Assembly: GCF_000235605.1 (NCBI RefSeq)
Contig: NC_016584.1
Span: 1,662,001-1,726,000 of the forward strand
Origin: Desulfosporosinus orientis DSM 765
GTDB taxonomy: Bacteria > Bacillota > Desulfitobacteriia > Desulfitobacteriales > Desulfitobacteriaceae
Reading direction: 5' to 3'
Length of the DNA: 64,000 nt
The position numbers and the translations under genes are program-made. Below are positions 29,791 to 38,350 of the stretch, in pieces (positions within the stretch are counted from its first letter, which is position 1; each line of letters opens with the position of its first letter). The notes under the pieces were generated by a model. It saw nothing but the letters and a program-made list of their open reading frames with translations, ran no database searches and was not told where the DNA came from.

Positions 29791-30708
29791 TTATAGCTTT
29801 ATTGATTTGTGAGCATTCATGTTTATCGCGTCAGCTATGGCCCCAGTCAAGCCTATCCCAACAGCGGAAATAAGTACTATTTCGGAAGCTGGAATATCAC
29901 TGGTCCATGGCATGATCATCATATGAGAGCGCACACAGCTCACAGAATAATTGGTATCTCCCACAGTTACAAAACCTTTCATACGATAAGTATAGGGCGC
30001 AACGAAATTCAGAAAACCCTGAAGTTCTTTCATTGTAACAGAGGGCAGAACCTTGACGATATATGTCTGCGGCCTGTTTTCCGGTGTATTGGTGCTGTCT
30101 TTGCCCGCCGATTTTGATGGCTGCAAATTCATGACTAATGTATTGATATCCATATTGCAGTAACTGGTAAAATATATAGGGGCATGGATATTGGCGTTCC
30201 GTACTTCGGTCTGGATTTCGTCCTTAATTGCGGGAGAAATCAAATCTTCTTTATTTACAAGAACAACCCCCGCATGGGTCAACTGGTTCCTTACTGCCGG
30301 AAGAAGATCGTTCAATTCGAGAAAAGCTTCGCCGTCTAAAACACATATAGAACCTGAATAGTGGTACGGATGAACGGTGTATTGGTCGATTGTCTGCAGA
30401 ATCTGCTGCATGTTACCAGGATCAGCCAGTCCGGATGCTTCGATAAACAGATATTCGAAGTTTTGGGACGACATATCGATAAGAGCCTTGATGAAATTCT
30501 CTTTGATGCAGGAACAGAATATTGAGCCGTTGGATAACTCACGCATAATAATTCCGTCATCTTCCAGCAAACGGGCATCGATATTGATTTCACCGAATTC
30601 GTTGACAATAACCCCCACAGGGCTGTCCTCATAGTAATGAAGCAAGCGCTCCATAAGCGTGGTTTTTCCCGTACCTAGAAAGCCTGTAAGCAGGATCAGC
30701 TGTGTCAT
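29791..30708 (-). CDS. CobW/P47K-family GTPase
   Basis: A 305-residue G3E GTPase: Walker A LTGFLGTGKTTL, EFGEINIDA, a CSCI motif (the family usually has CxCC), EASGLADP and NKED, then a C-terminal domain. Such proteins insert metals or help cobalamin enzymes. It follows the UroD-like gene by 43 bp on the same strand, and both diverge from mtmCB. A role in corrinoid or zinc supply to the methyltransferase system is inferred from context. Confidence 0.82.
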   Translation of the reverse strand: MTQLILLTGFLGTGKTTLMERLLHYYEDSPVGVIVNEFGEINIDARLLEDDGIIMRELSNGSIFCSCIKENFIKALIDMSSQNFEYLFIEASGLADPGNMQQILQTIDQYTVHPYHYSGSICVLDGEAFLELNDLLPAVRNQLTHAGVVLVNKEDLISPAIKDEIQTEVRNANIHAPIYFTSYCNMDINTLVMNLQPSKSAGKDSTNTPENRPQTYIVKVLPSVTMKELQGFLNFVAPYTYRMKGFVTVGDTNYSVSCVRSHMMIMPWTSDIPASEIVLISAVGIGLTGAIADAINMNAHKSIKL

Positions 30709-30751
30709 AAAGCATCATTCTTTCCATCTCTGATATTAAATCGGTACATTC

Positions 30752-32128
30752 TTATTTGTTGTGCTTTGCATTGTAGCGTTTGGTTATCTCGGCGATCAAT
30801 TCATCTCGGTCGGGAATGATGGAAATGTACACACTTTCCCCGTCAACGCACATAGTGGGAAGATTTTTCAGTCCCATTTTTGCGGTTCTGGCAATGTCCT
30901 CTTTGATAAAGTACTTATATACAACGTAGTCAGCCATATCTTTAATCTCATCATAAATGTCGGTGACACTTTTCACCATATAGGTGCAAGCGGCACATTG
31001 TTCAGGATCCAGTGTAAACAGTTCGATATATACTTTATCCATGGCTGAGTAATTGGGAATCTCGATTTCAATATCGTCAAAGCCGCTTGCGGAATAGTCG
31101 ACAACCATGGCACGGGCGTCTTCAGGATGATGGACAGCCAAAGCACAGGCAACTGTGTTTTCTAAAGGCACATCATAGGGCATATCACACCCGGGACTGA
31201 TTATGAGGTTCTGTTTGTTGCTGAGGCTGTCCATCAAGTCCAGAACGCCCTTTATATTATCTTGTTGGGTACCGAAAAGCATTGTGGTTGTAAGGGGAAT
31301 GTTACCACTCAGCGCAATGTTATACTGATCGGTAATTGCTTTGGCGGCAACCATATCTACGTTTTCGTCCACTGCAATGGAATCCGGATGGGTATCACAC
31401 ATCACTTTTATTTGATAAGAGGCATTGCCGCAGACAAAAAAGGAAGACTTTACGCCTTTCAGCCGGATATAATCAAAGACGGCTTTGAAGGGCTCGTGGA
31501 GCAGATTTGCAAATGTCTTCGGGGAAATCTGGCTGACCAATGGGTCAACGACGGCGATCACATCCATGCCGGCATCAATATATAAGTCGGCCATTTTCTG
31601 AGCATACTCGGCACAAAAGGACGTGAGCTGTACGACGTAATCAGGATCTTTTCTCATATCTTTAAAAAAGTCGCTTCCGCGAAGATGGGAGGCGAGTGTT
31701 AATGGTCCGCAGATCAGCCCGTAAAGCGCGGTATCATCGCCAATTTCTTCTTTCATCACGCGCATTGCTTCCAAAACAATGGGTATTCGTCCGGATTCCG
31801 GAGTCGGAAATTTGCATTTGCAGGGAATCCCTTTTTCTTTGTCGAACAGGTGAGACACAACAGAGGGGGGATTGTAATCAGCCCACATAAGCTCACAACC
31901 AAGAATTTCGGCTTCCAGCTGCAAGTCAAATGTAATTGGCATACCGTCCGGTTGATATAGCTTGTGTACTTCCCGCAGACATTCGATCAATTTGGCGGAA
32001 TCAGTTAAGATTTCTCTTCCTGAATAACCCTTTAGCTTTCCTGCGTGGACACCCGCGAAAGGAATCCAGGGAAGCTGTCCGTTAGTATCCTCGTGATTCA
32101 ACACCTTCATTAGCAATTCTTTACCCAT
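30752..32128 (-). CDS. UroD/MtbA-like methyltransferase with C-terminal thioredoxin-like domain
   Basis: A 458-residue protein. Residues about 1-365 have the UroD/MtaA/MtbA fold (WIPFAGVHAGKLKGYSGREI; LICGPLTLASHLRG; LIISPGCDMPYDVP). The usual zinc motif HxCG reads FFVCGN here, so the His ligand is replaced while both Cys remain. A C-terminal domain of about 90 residues looks thioredoxin-like, with CAAC and a cis-Pro segment (LKNLPTMCVDG). The start is the ATG at 32128, which has AGGAGG 7 bp upstream. It probably accepts methyl from, or helps reduce, the methylamine corrinoid protein; bacteria lack CoM, so the acceptor is likely tetrahydrofolate or unknown. Confidence 0.72.
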   Translation of the reverse strand: MGKELLMKVLNHEDTNGQLPWIPFAGVHAGKLKGYSGREILTDSAKLIECLREVHKLYQPDGMPITFDLQLEAEILGCELMWADYNPPSVVSHLFDKEKGIPCKCKFPTPESGRIPIVLEAMRVMKEEIGDDTALYGLICGPLTLASHLRGSDFFKDMRKDPDYVVQLTSFCAEYAQKMADLYIDAGMDVIAVVDPLVSQISPKTFANLLHEPFKAVFDYIRLKGVKSSFFVCGNASYQIKVMCDTHPDSIAVDENVDMVAAKAITDQYNIALSGNIPLTTTMLFGTQQDNIKGVLDLMDSLSNKQNLIISPGCDMPYDVPLENTVACALAVHHPEDARAMVVDYSASGFDDIEIEIPNYSAMDKVYIELFTLDPEQCAACTYMVKSVTDIYDEIKDMADYVVYKYFIKEDIARTAKMGLKNLPTMCVDGESVYISIIPDRDELIAEITKRYNAKHNK

Positions 32129-32602
32129 TTTTGTATCCTCCTGACGTATTGAACTGAACATTCATCACCGAACCCTGCATCTAATGCAGGGTTTTTGTAT
32201 ACAAAGAGACGCTTCCAATAAGATGGTGCAGCGTCTTTGCCTTTGTCTTTGTCTTTGCTGTGATGTGTATCTTTAAAGATATTAACGAAAGTGTAAATCA
32301 TGGTCTAAGATTTGTGAAGCAACAATTTGAAAGGATTTTCAGGATACAATTTCTTCGGCGCTGAAATTGTATCCCGAAAAAATTCCTAAATTGTATCTTT
32401 GAAGCAAAGGAACGGTATCCTATAATTTGCATATGATTTGGCGCATAAGACAGACAGGACGAAGTGATAAGGGACAATGGAGTCGCAAATACTTATGACT
32501 CTTTTTTTATTGTCTGTCAAATCAATCATATCCTTAGCTTGTTGTAACGAGTCAGTATTCTAGGCAGCAGAAGAAAATTCTACAAAAGGAGGAGAAACAC
32601 AC
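32129..32602. promoter_or_regulatory. Divergent control region of the mtm module
   Basis: A 474-bp spacer between the divergent UroD-like and mtmC genes. It contains a hairpin AACCCTGCAT / ATGCAGGGTT (32171-32193), an inverted repeat GGATACAATTTC / GAAATTGTATCC (32342-32374) with a third copy AAATTGTATC (32388-32397), and a nested hairpin built from GACAGACA / TGTCTGTC around GACAATGGAGTC / GACTC-T7-ATTGTC (about 32449-32520). The repeats could be operators of the nearby MocR-type regulator; the nested hairpin could be a leader attenuator. Confidence 0.5.
32342..32397. promoter_or_regulatory. Inverted-repeat operator (GGATACAATTTC)
   Basis: Two perfect 12-bp arms separated by 9 bp plus one additional direct half-site 13 bp farther on. 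Regularly spaced half-sites like this fit a dimeric regulator with more than one contact, as in MocR/GabR proteins. Confidence 0.5.
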
Positions 32603-33265
32603 TTGAGCGAAGAGATTTATGCTAAACTCAAACAATCGATTGTGGAAATGGATAGCGATTTAGCAGAAGAAGCAGCTAATGAAGCACTTGAAGCAGGCCT
32701 TGATCCGGTTGAGTGTATTAGCTCGGGCCTTGCCAAAGGCATGGCGGTTATGAGTGACTTGTTCGATGAAGGCGAGGCTTTTGTTCCTGATTTGATGATG
32801 GCTTCCGAGGCCTTCGAAATCGCAGTCGGTATCTTGACCAGTAAACTGTCTGACGAGGAGAAACATAAGACTTCTTTTGGTAAAGTCATTATTCACACAG
32901 TCCAGGGAGATATTCACGATATTGGCAAGAACATAGTCAGCACTATGTTTTCAGCGAACAACTTTGAAGTATTTGACCTGGGACGTGACGTGCCGGTTCC
33001 GTTAGTTATTGAAAAGGCAGAAGAATACGGCGTGGATCTTATCTGCGGTTCCGCCCTTATGACGACAACAATGGCGTCCATGAAGGATATCATCAATCTT
33101 CTCAAGGAAGACGGAATTCGTGATAAATACATCGTCATGTTTGGAGGCGCTCCTGTATCAGCAAAGTGGGTTAGTGAAATCGGAGCAGACGGTTACACCG
33201 ATTCGGCTGCAGATGTCGTTGCAGTGGCCAAAGACCTGATTGCAAAGAAAAGAGGTGCAGCATAA
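32603..33265 (+). CDS. mtmC: Methylamine corrinoid protein
   Basis: A 220-residue MtmC/MttC-type B12-binding protein: an N-terminal four-helix cap (about 1-90) and a Rossmann-like domain with GDIHDIGKNIVSTMF (DxHxxG, His the cobalt ligand), GSALMTTTM and GGAPVS. It carries the methyl group between MtmB and the acceptor enzyme. The TTG start is preceded by AAAGGAGGAG. mtmB starts 3 bp after its stop, so they are co-translated. Confidence 0.9.
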   Translation: MSEEIYAKLKQSIVEMDSDLAEEAANEALEAGLDPVECISSGLAKGMAVMSDLFDEGEAFVPDLMMASEAFEIAVGILTSKLSDEEKHKTSFGKVIIHTVQGDIHDIGKNIVSTMFSANNFEVFDLGRDVPVPLVIEKAEEYGVDLICGSALMTTTMASMKDIINLLKEDGIRDKYIVMFGGAPVSAKWVSEIGADGYTDSAADVVAVAKDLIAKKRGAA

Positions 33266-33268
33266 CTA

Positions 33269-34660
33269 ATGAAGGCAATAGGGAAAAACGTTACGGTGTT
33301 TGACGTATATGATCGGGCAAAGACCGGACCCAAAATGGAAGAAAAAGAATGGGATTTTAAATTAATACCACAGACCGCCCGAAAATTAAAGGAAAAATAC
33401 GGAATAAAAATGGACAAAAAAACAATTATTCCGGAGGACAAAGAGCTTATCGACAAACTGTTTAATGCAGGTTTGGAGATGCTGGTTGAGTGCGGGATTT
33501 ACTGCATGGATACCGGACGGGTAATCAAGTACACAAAGGATGAGGTGCTGCATGCTATTAAAGCCGCACCGGACCATTTTACCTACGGTGAAGGCAGAGA
33601 GGCTATCAATGTGGTGCCCAGGAGTTATGATTCGCCGAAAGCTCCCGTTATTCAAGGCGGCCCAACGGGTTCTCCCTGTTCTGAGGAAATGTTCCTGCCA
33701 ATCCACCAGTCATATGCACAAGAACTGATCATAAATACCATTGTTGACGGTGTGTTGCAGACTGTCATGGGTAAGGACCCGGTGCCCGGTTCACCGTGGG
33801 AGATAATGGCTGTGCGTTCAGAGGCTTTACAAGTGCGCGAGGCACAGGTCAGAGCCGGACGCAAAGGCATGGGATTATAGGGGAATGAAACATCATTAAG
33901 TGCCGCAGGGGTTATATCTGCTGACTTTGAAGGCGGCATGAGGCCATCTGATTCACATGAGGTTTCTCAGCTGAATGAGCTCAAAATCGACGTAGGTGCG
34001 TTGGTTGTAGGAGCACATTACGCTACAGCTGGTGTAAACGTAATGGTAGAACAGATGCCTATCTACGGCGGATACGCAGGTGGCCTGGAAGAGACCACAA
34101 TCGTTGATGTCGCAACAACTTTAAACTCTTTTGTAATGTTACAGGCCACCTGGCATCTGGATGGGCCGGTGCACGTGCGCTGGGGCATAACAACGACGAG
34201 AGAGGCTCTTGCCGTTGCAGGTCACGCAGCTCGTGCCATTGAAGAGAATACCCATCTGATTTTGGGAAATCAGTATTACACTTTAGCAGGTCCCTGCACA
34301 GTCATGTGCTTACTGGAAACGGCAGCTCAGGCTATTACGGATACAGCCAGCGGACGAGAGATCTTGTCTGGTGTCGCTTCCGGCAAAGGTGTCGTCACCG
34401 ACCTCTTTACAGCTATGGAAGCCCGTTTCATGGGTGAAGTAGCACATGCAGTTGCGGGAATGGATCTTCATGAAGTAAACATTCTGTTGGACAAACTAGT
34501 TTCCATGTATGAAAAAGATTATAAAACGGCGCCTGCAGGGAAAACCTTCCAGGAATGCTATGATGTAAAGAAACTGGTTCCTTCGGAGGAATATATCCAG
34601 GTTTACGATGAAGCTGTTAAAATTATGACTGATTTAGGCCTGACATATTGGAATGACTAA
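33269..34660 (+). CDS. mtmB: Monomethylamine methyltransferase MtmB, with in-frame amber (pyrrolysine) codon
   Basis: 463 residues, including pyrrolysine at residue 204, encoded by TAG at 33878-33880. Reading frame and homology continue through the TAG: before it RAGRKGMGL, after it GNETSLSAAGVISAD and SDSHEVSQLNELKID. Both halves match archaeal MtmB (458 aa, Pyl at 202), including VQGGPTGSP, EQMPIYGGYAGG, CLLETAAQAITDTASGREIL and AGKTFQECYDVK. The enzyme transfers methyl from monomethylamine to MtmC. A separate frameshift explanation is not needed. It is followed by a very strong terminator, and the regulator 1.3 kb downstream is MocR-type. Confidence 0.93.
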
Positions 34661-34895
34661 TTTCAATCAGGCGTAAATACTATTACTGTATTAATCTGTC
34701 GGCAGTCTGTGGGTTTTACGCTTATTGACTCAGGGGGTTCGTAAGCTCGATCTGCGGACTGTTGGCAGATAACGATTTCCGCATAATGGTTTTACGGTAT
34801 GTAGGTATCTGCAAGTGCTAAACATTAGGTATGTCTCAGTGAAGTATGTTTAACACTTGCAGATACCTATATTTTTTTTTAAGGAGAGGGTAGGT
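34661..34895 (+). terminator. Strong structured terminator region after mtmB
   Basis: Two hairpins. The first is a long imperfect one with arms around 34694-34712 and 34758-34776 (GGCAGTCTG / CGGACTGTTGGC). The second has 23-bp arms with a single mismatch, AGGTATCTGCAAGTG... at 34803-34825 and ...CACTTGCAGATACCT at 34846-34868, ending in a T10 run. The second overlaps any start earlier than 34896. Confidence 0.8.
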
Positions 34896-35585
34896 ATGAA
34901 AAATCATATAATTCGTTTAGATAAGGATCAGGGCAAGGAACTTGCGGAAAAGAACTTTAGAGACATGTGCGGGTATAACAGAGGAAAACCTGTACCCCAG
35001 AAAAGAATAGAAAGATCATTAAGAAGCTTGGAGGATGTGTACCATCAGCTGGAAATCAAGGCCCTGATTTCAGAATACGAAAAAACTTGTGCTGATGGAA
35101 TAAATATGCTGCTGGACGGAAAACTGTTTACTTGCAATGCTCTTGCTCAGATTCCCACCGAGGAAATTGAGGGAATATACATCTACCTGTTAACCGTGGG
35201 AGAACTAAATGTGAGCGAAGCCAGTATCCTGAATCAAGTTTACTATGATATGTGGCAAAATGCCTACATGGACGCCGGGCAGGAAATATTAAGACAATAT
35301 TTGCAGGGATTAAGTTGCAATACAGGCAGGTATGTTTCAAATAATTTTGGACCGGGACTTTACGGTATGGATATTTCACAGTTGGAGCAATTTTTTGCCA
35401 TATTAGATGGCGAGAAAATCTGTTTAAAATTGCTCGACAGTGGTTTTATGTCGCCCACAAAGAGTTATGCCGGGTTCTTTCTGGTCACAAACAGCAAACA
35501 AAACTTCCTAGGAAATACTTGCGAGAACTGCTCATCCTCAGGAAAAGCCTGTATCTATTGTCAGGCAAAATACAATATTCAATAG
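34896..35585 (+). CDS. MetH reactivation-domain-like protein (putative corrinoid reactivase)
   Basis: A 229-residue protein. The segment RYVSNNFGPGLYGMDISQ with a following ILDGEKICLKLL and SPTKSYAGFFLVT resembles the RFSPGYGD and P-KS-x-SG motifs of the AdoMet-binding activation domain of B12-dependent methionine synthase. The C-terminus has a Cys cluster, CENCSSSGKACIYC, that could bind a metal or Fe-S cluster. The ATG at 34896 follows AAGGAGAGGG. Placed after mtmB, it may reductively methylate or reactivate the corrinoid protein, a job done by RamA in archaea; this is an inference. The stop is TAG. Confidence 0.62.
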   Translation: MKNHIIRLDKDQGKELAEKNFRDMCGYNRGKPVPQKRIERSLRSLEDVYHQLEIKALISEYEKTCADGINMLLDGKLFTCNALAQIPTEEIEGIYIYLLTVGELNVSEASILNQVYYDMWQNAYMDAGQEILRQYLQGLSCNTGRYVSNNFGPGLYGMDISQLEQFFAILDGEKICLKLLDSGFMSPTKSYAGFFLVTNSKQNFLGNTCENCSSSGKACIYCQAKYNIQ

Positions 35586-35690
35586 TTCAAAACTATTGAC
35601 AGGTGAAAAATCCTCATATATCATAGGGGCAAGTTAATTCAAGAAAAACATCACAGCTTTATGAATGACTTATGCGAAAGATGTTTTCTT

Positions 35691-35808
35691 TGAGCAACGG
35701 CGCTCTTCAAGGGTAGGTTAGCCTATTCCCTGAAGAGCGACTTTTTTTCTCTGAGCAACGGCGCTCTTCGAGGGTAGGTTAGCCTATCCCTGAAGAGCGT
35801 CATTTTTT
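35691..35808 (+). repeat. Two tandem copies of a palindromic repeat (array A)
   Basis: Two units 61 bp apart, each reading GAGCAACGGCGCTCTTC, an inner TAGGttagCCTA palindrome, CCCTGAAGAGCG and a T-rich tail. The arms CGCTCTTC / GAAGAGCG form a hairpin, so each unit could also act as a terminator. They are related in inverted orientation to the units at 37958-38105. Confidence 0.75.
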
Positions 35809-35928
35809 CTAACATAATAAGAAATCCTCCGCATCGTCAAGTATATGATTAGTTTTTTTCAGTGATATGCTACATGATCATGATGATTACAGGATTTATA
35901 TCTAGAATTGGAAAGAGGGGGGATTTCC

Positions 35929-37344
35929 ATGCTCTTGCTGGATAAAAACGGACCGTTTTTGTATGAACAACTATTTGAGGCTTTACGGCAGAGTATTATC
36001 CAAGGTGATCTCAAAACAAACGACGGTCTAAAGCCGATTCGGGTATTGTCGGAAGAACTGCACATCAGCATCAATACCGTGAGCAGGGCATATCAGCAGC
36101 TACTGGCGGAAGGATATATCCGGTCGGTTCAGGGAAGCGGCTATTATGTGGAGAACTTGTTAACTTTACCGGGATCGAGTGTGATAAATAGAAAGGGACT
36201 AAAAGAAGCAGTACGGGAGTCTATTGTTCCCCTGAAGTATGATTTCAATTATGAGAGCATCGAGTCAAGTATTTTTCCATGGACCAAGTGGAGAAAGTAT
36301 ATGCAGTACGCAATGTTGGAGGAATCCTCTTCCACGAAAATCGCCTATGAGTGCAACAAAGGAAATGTAGAATTACGAAAAAGTCTGTGCGATTATATCA
36401 ATAACAGCCGGGGGGTAAAATGCAGTTGGGAGCAAATTATCATTTCCGCAGGCACACAATATGCCATGGATATTATTTCCGAAATATTGCAGGAGAATGT
36501 ACATACGATTGGTGTGGAAGACCCCAGCTTTATTGGAATGCAAAGAATAGTTACGAATAAAGGATATTCCATCAAAGAGCTTTCCATGACCGATCAAGGG
36601 ATCGATATTGATGACCTGGAAAACTCCATGTGTCAGTTGCTTTACTTAACGCCATCCCATCAATTTCCTACCGGAGTCACGACATCCTTGCCAAAACGTT
36701 TGCAGATTTTGGAATGGGCGCAAAAGAACCGGGCCTATATTATTGAAAATGATTATGACAATGAGTTTCTATATGGAGAAAAACCTCTTCCCTCAATTCA
36801 GTCTTTGAGCACTGGGGAGAATGTGATTTATTTGAGCACATTATCGAAGGTCCTCTCTCCGTCTCTTCGGTGTGCGTATTTTGTTCTTCCATACAAACTT
36901 ATGGAAATATATGAAGATAAATACAAGTATTATTATTCGGCGCTTCCGACTTATAATCAGAAGGCACTGGCGTATTTTATCAGAGATGGGCATCTCGAAA
37001 GACATGTACGCAAGATGTCGCTGTCAAACAGAAGAAAGTACGGAATATTTAACAAAGTGATAAAAGAACATCTTGCAGATGTCGTTAAAATTTTCCCGGT
37101 GCCGGCAGGTTCTCATACCTTGATACAAATACCGAGATGCTCGAGTCAAGAAGGCCTGATCACGAAGATGAGATCTAAAGGCTTTGGAATTTATGGGACG
37201 AAAGACTATTGGCGGAACCAGGAAAAAGCACCGGAAAACATCTTCCTCTTTGGGTTTGATTCTATGCCGGAAGAAGATCTGGAAGGAGCTTGCATTGAAT
37301 TTGCTCGTGCATTGAAGGAAATTATTGAAACATTTGAAATGTGA
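35929..37344 (+). CDS. MocR/PdxR-type regulator (GntR wHTH fused to aminotransferase-like domain)
   Basis: A 471-residue fusion. The N-terminal winged helix (about 1-75: LYEQLFEALRQSIIQGDL; ELHISINTVSRAYQQLLAEG) is followed by a fold-type-I PLP domain (about 110-470) with STLSKVLSPSLRCAYFV holding the PLP-linked Lys. The ATG at 35929 is preceded by GAGGGGGG. It lies downstream of the mtm module between two palindromic repeat arrays. MocR proteins sense PLP or amino compounds, so it is a good candidate to control mtm expression; amine sensing is inferred. Confidence 0.82.
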   Translation: MLLLDKNGPFLYEQLFEALRQSIIQGDLKTNDGLKPIRVLSEELHISINTVSRAYQQLLAEGYIRSVQGSGYYVENLLTLPGSSVINRKGLKEAVRESIVPLKYDFNYESIESSIFPWTKWRKYMQYAMLEESSSTKIAYECNKGNVELRKSLCDYINNSRGVKCSWEQIIISAGTQYAMDIISEILQENVHTIGVEDPSFIGMQRIVTNKGYSIKELSMTDQGIDIDDLENSMCQLLYLTPSHQFPTGVTTSLPKRLQILEWAQKNRAYIIENDYDNEFLYGEKPLPSIQSLSTGENVIYLSTLSKVLSPSLRCAYFVLPYKLMEIYEDKYKYYYSALPTYNQKALAYFIRDGHLERHVRKMSLSNRRKYGIFNKVIKEHLADVVKIFPVPAGSHTLIQIPRCSSQEGLITKMRSKGFGIYGTKDYWRNQEKAPENIFLFGFDSMPEEDLEGACIEFARALKEIIETFEM

Positions 37345-37574
37345 TGATTCCGGCAGATCTCACACCACATAACCCAACAATTAAGTTGATGATGAAATGA
37401 TTTATTTGATATCTGAAGCGTGTAGAGATTGCATGAGCTCGGTAAAACTAAAAACCGGTATCGTATAGTCTATTATTACAAAAATAGCATAATGAAATTT
37501 ATTGCAATTACAATAAGAAAATCTGAAGAGTATTTTTGCTGATTAAGCAAGAATACTCTTCTTGTCTAAACAAA

Positions 37575-37597
37575 AACCACCTGCTAGGCAGGTGGTT
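37575..37597 (+). repeat. Hairpin resembling an IS200/IS605 end
   Basis: AACCACCTGC / GCAGGTGGTT is followed by AAAAAGCTTTAGCTATCAG. Such hairpins near an AGCTTTAGCTATC-like sequence are seen at the ends of some IS200/IS605 elements. No transposase was found; a relic at best. Confidence 0.4.
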
Positions 37598-37675
37598 CCA
37601 AAAAGCTTTAGCTATCAGTAGAAAAATCTACCATCCGAAGCTAAGTGTATCAAGTTTTACAGGATACCTCAGTGA

Positions 37676-37858
37676 TTAAAATTTATAATCATAAAATTTT
37701 CTGCGCGAATTCGCTAGCAGTTTGGCAGTATAAATTAGTTTTTTGTAAAGATTTATGATTGTTCCTAAGGGTGTCATTGTTATTAAGGAACTTTTAGAAT
37801 TATTCCTGCGGAAATTACTTAAATAGATTACTTGACCTGACAGTTTTGTAGAATTCAT
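37676..37858 (-). CDS. Possible small basic protein
   Basis: A 60-residue frame, MNSTKLSGQVIYLSNF..., rich in Lys, Arg and Asn. The ATG at 37858 has GAGGTG 7 bp upstream. No family match was recognised, and the region is AT-rich and repeat-laden, so it may be non-coding. Confidence 0.3.
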   Translation of the reverse strand: MNSTKLSGQVIYLSNFRRNNSKSSLITMTPLGTIINLYKKLIYTAKLLANSRRKFYDYKF

Positions 37859-37957
37859 TGAAAACACCTCAATACTAATTTTTTGCTAAAGAAAACTATT
37901 AAGATTTAGGCAATTGAAAAGCAATAATTAGAGCGTTTCTTTGGTTAGCTGATACTA

Positions 37958-38105
37958 ATTCCCGAAAGAGCGTCGTTGCTCTAAAAAAAGAAGCTCTTTC
38001 GGGACTAGGCACTTGCCTGAACCGAAAGAGCGCCATTGCTCTAAAAAAAGAAGCTCTTTCGGGACTAGGCACTTGCCTAAACCGAAAGAGCGTCATTGCT
38101 CTAAA
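37958..38105 (+). repeat. Tandem 60-bp palindromic repeats (array B)
   Basis: About 2.4 units with an exact 60-bp period, each CCGAAAGAGCGTCGTTGCTC with an A7 spacer, GCTCTTTCGG and GACTAGGCACTTGCCT. The outer arms CCGAAAGAGC / GCTCTTTCGG and the inner AGGCacttGCCT form hairpins. The same architecture occurs inverted at 35691-35808, so both belong to one repeat family flanking the MocR gene. Confidence 0.78.
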
Positions 38106-38350
38106 ACTAACTGAAATAATTTAACAAAAGGTTAATTGTCTCTTGGTAATTTACTTTATTATTAAAATATACGAGAAATATTCGGATGTCAATACATTTT
38201 AAATAAAAAACTCCGTTATACAAAATGCAAAATGAATCAATTGTTCCCTGAAAAGAAAAAATTAGAGGGGAGAAGGATTCAGGGACGATTATTAACTGAT
38301 AAAAATAGGCATTTTAATAAAGTGAAACTTTAATTGAGGAGGAAGTTAGA

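Noticed and set aside
33269-33880. Reading mtmB as a truncated gene plus a separate downstream gene
   Set aside because: The same frame continues across TAG with unbroken homology and full pyl genes are present, so a single Pyl-containing protein is the simpler reading.
37899-38096. A 65-residue protein on the minus strand
   Set aside because: Its sequence is just the translated tandem repeat (FRFRQVPSPERASFF repeated).
35691-38105. CRISPR array
   Set aside because: Units are palindromic, lack distinct spacers of constant length, copy number is two to three and no cas genes are nearby.
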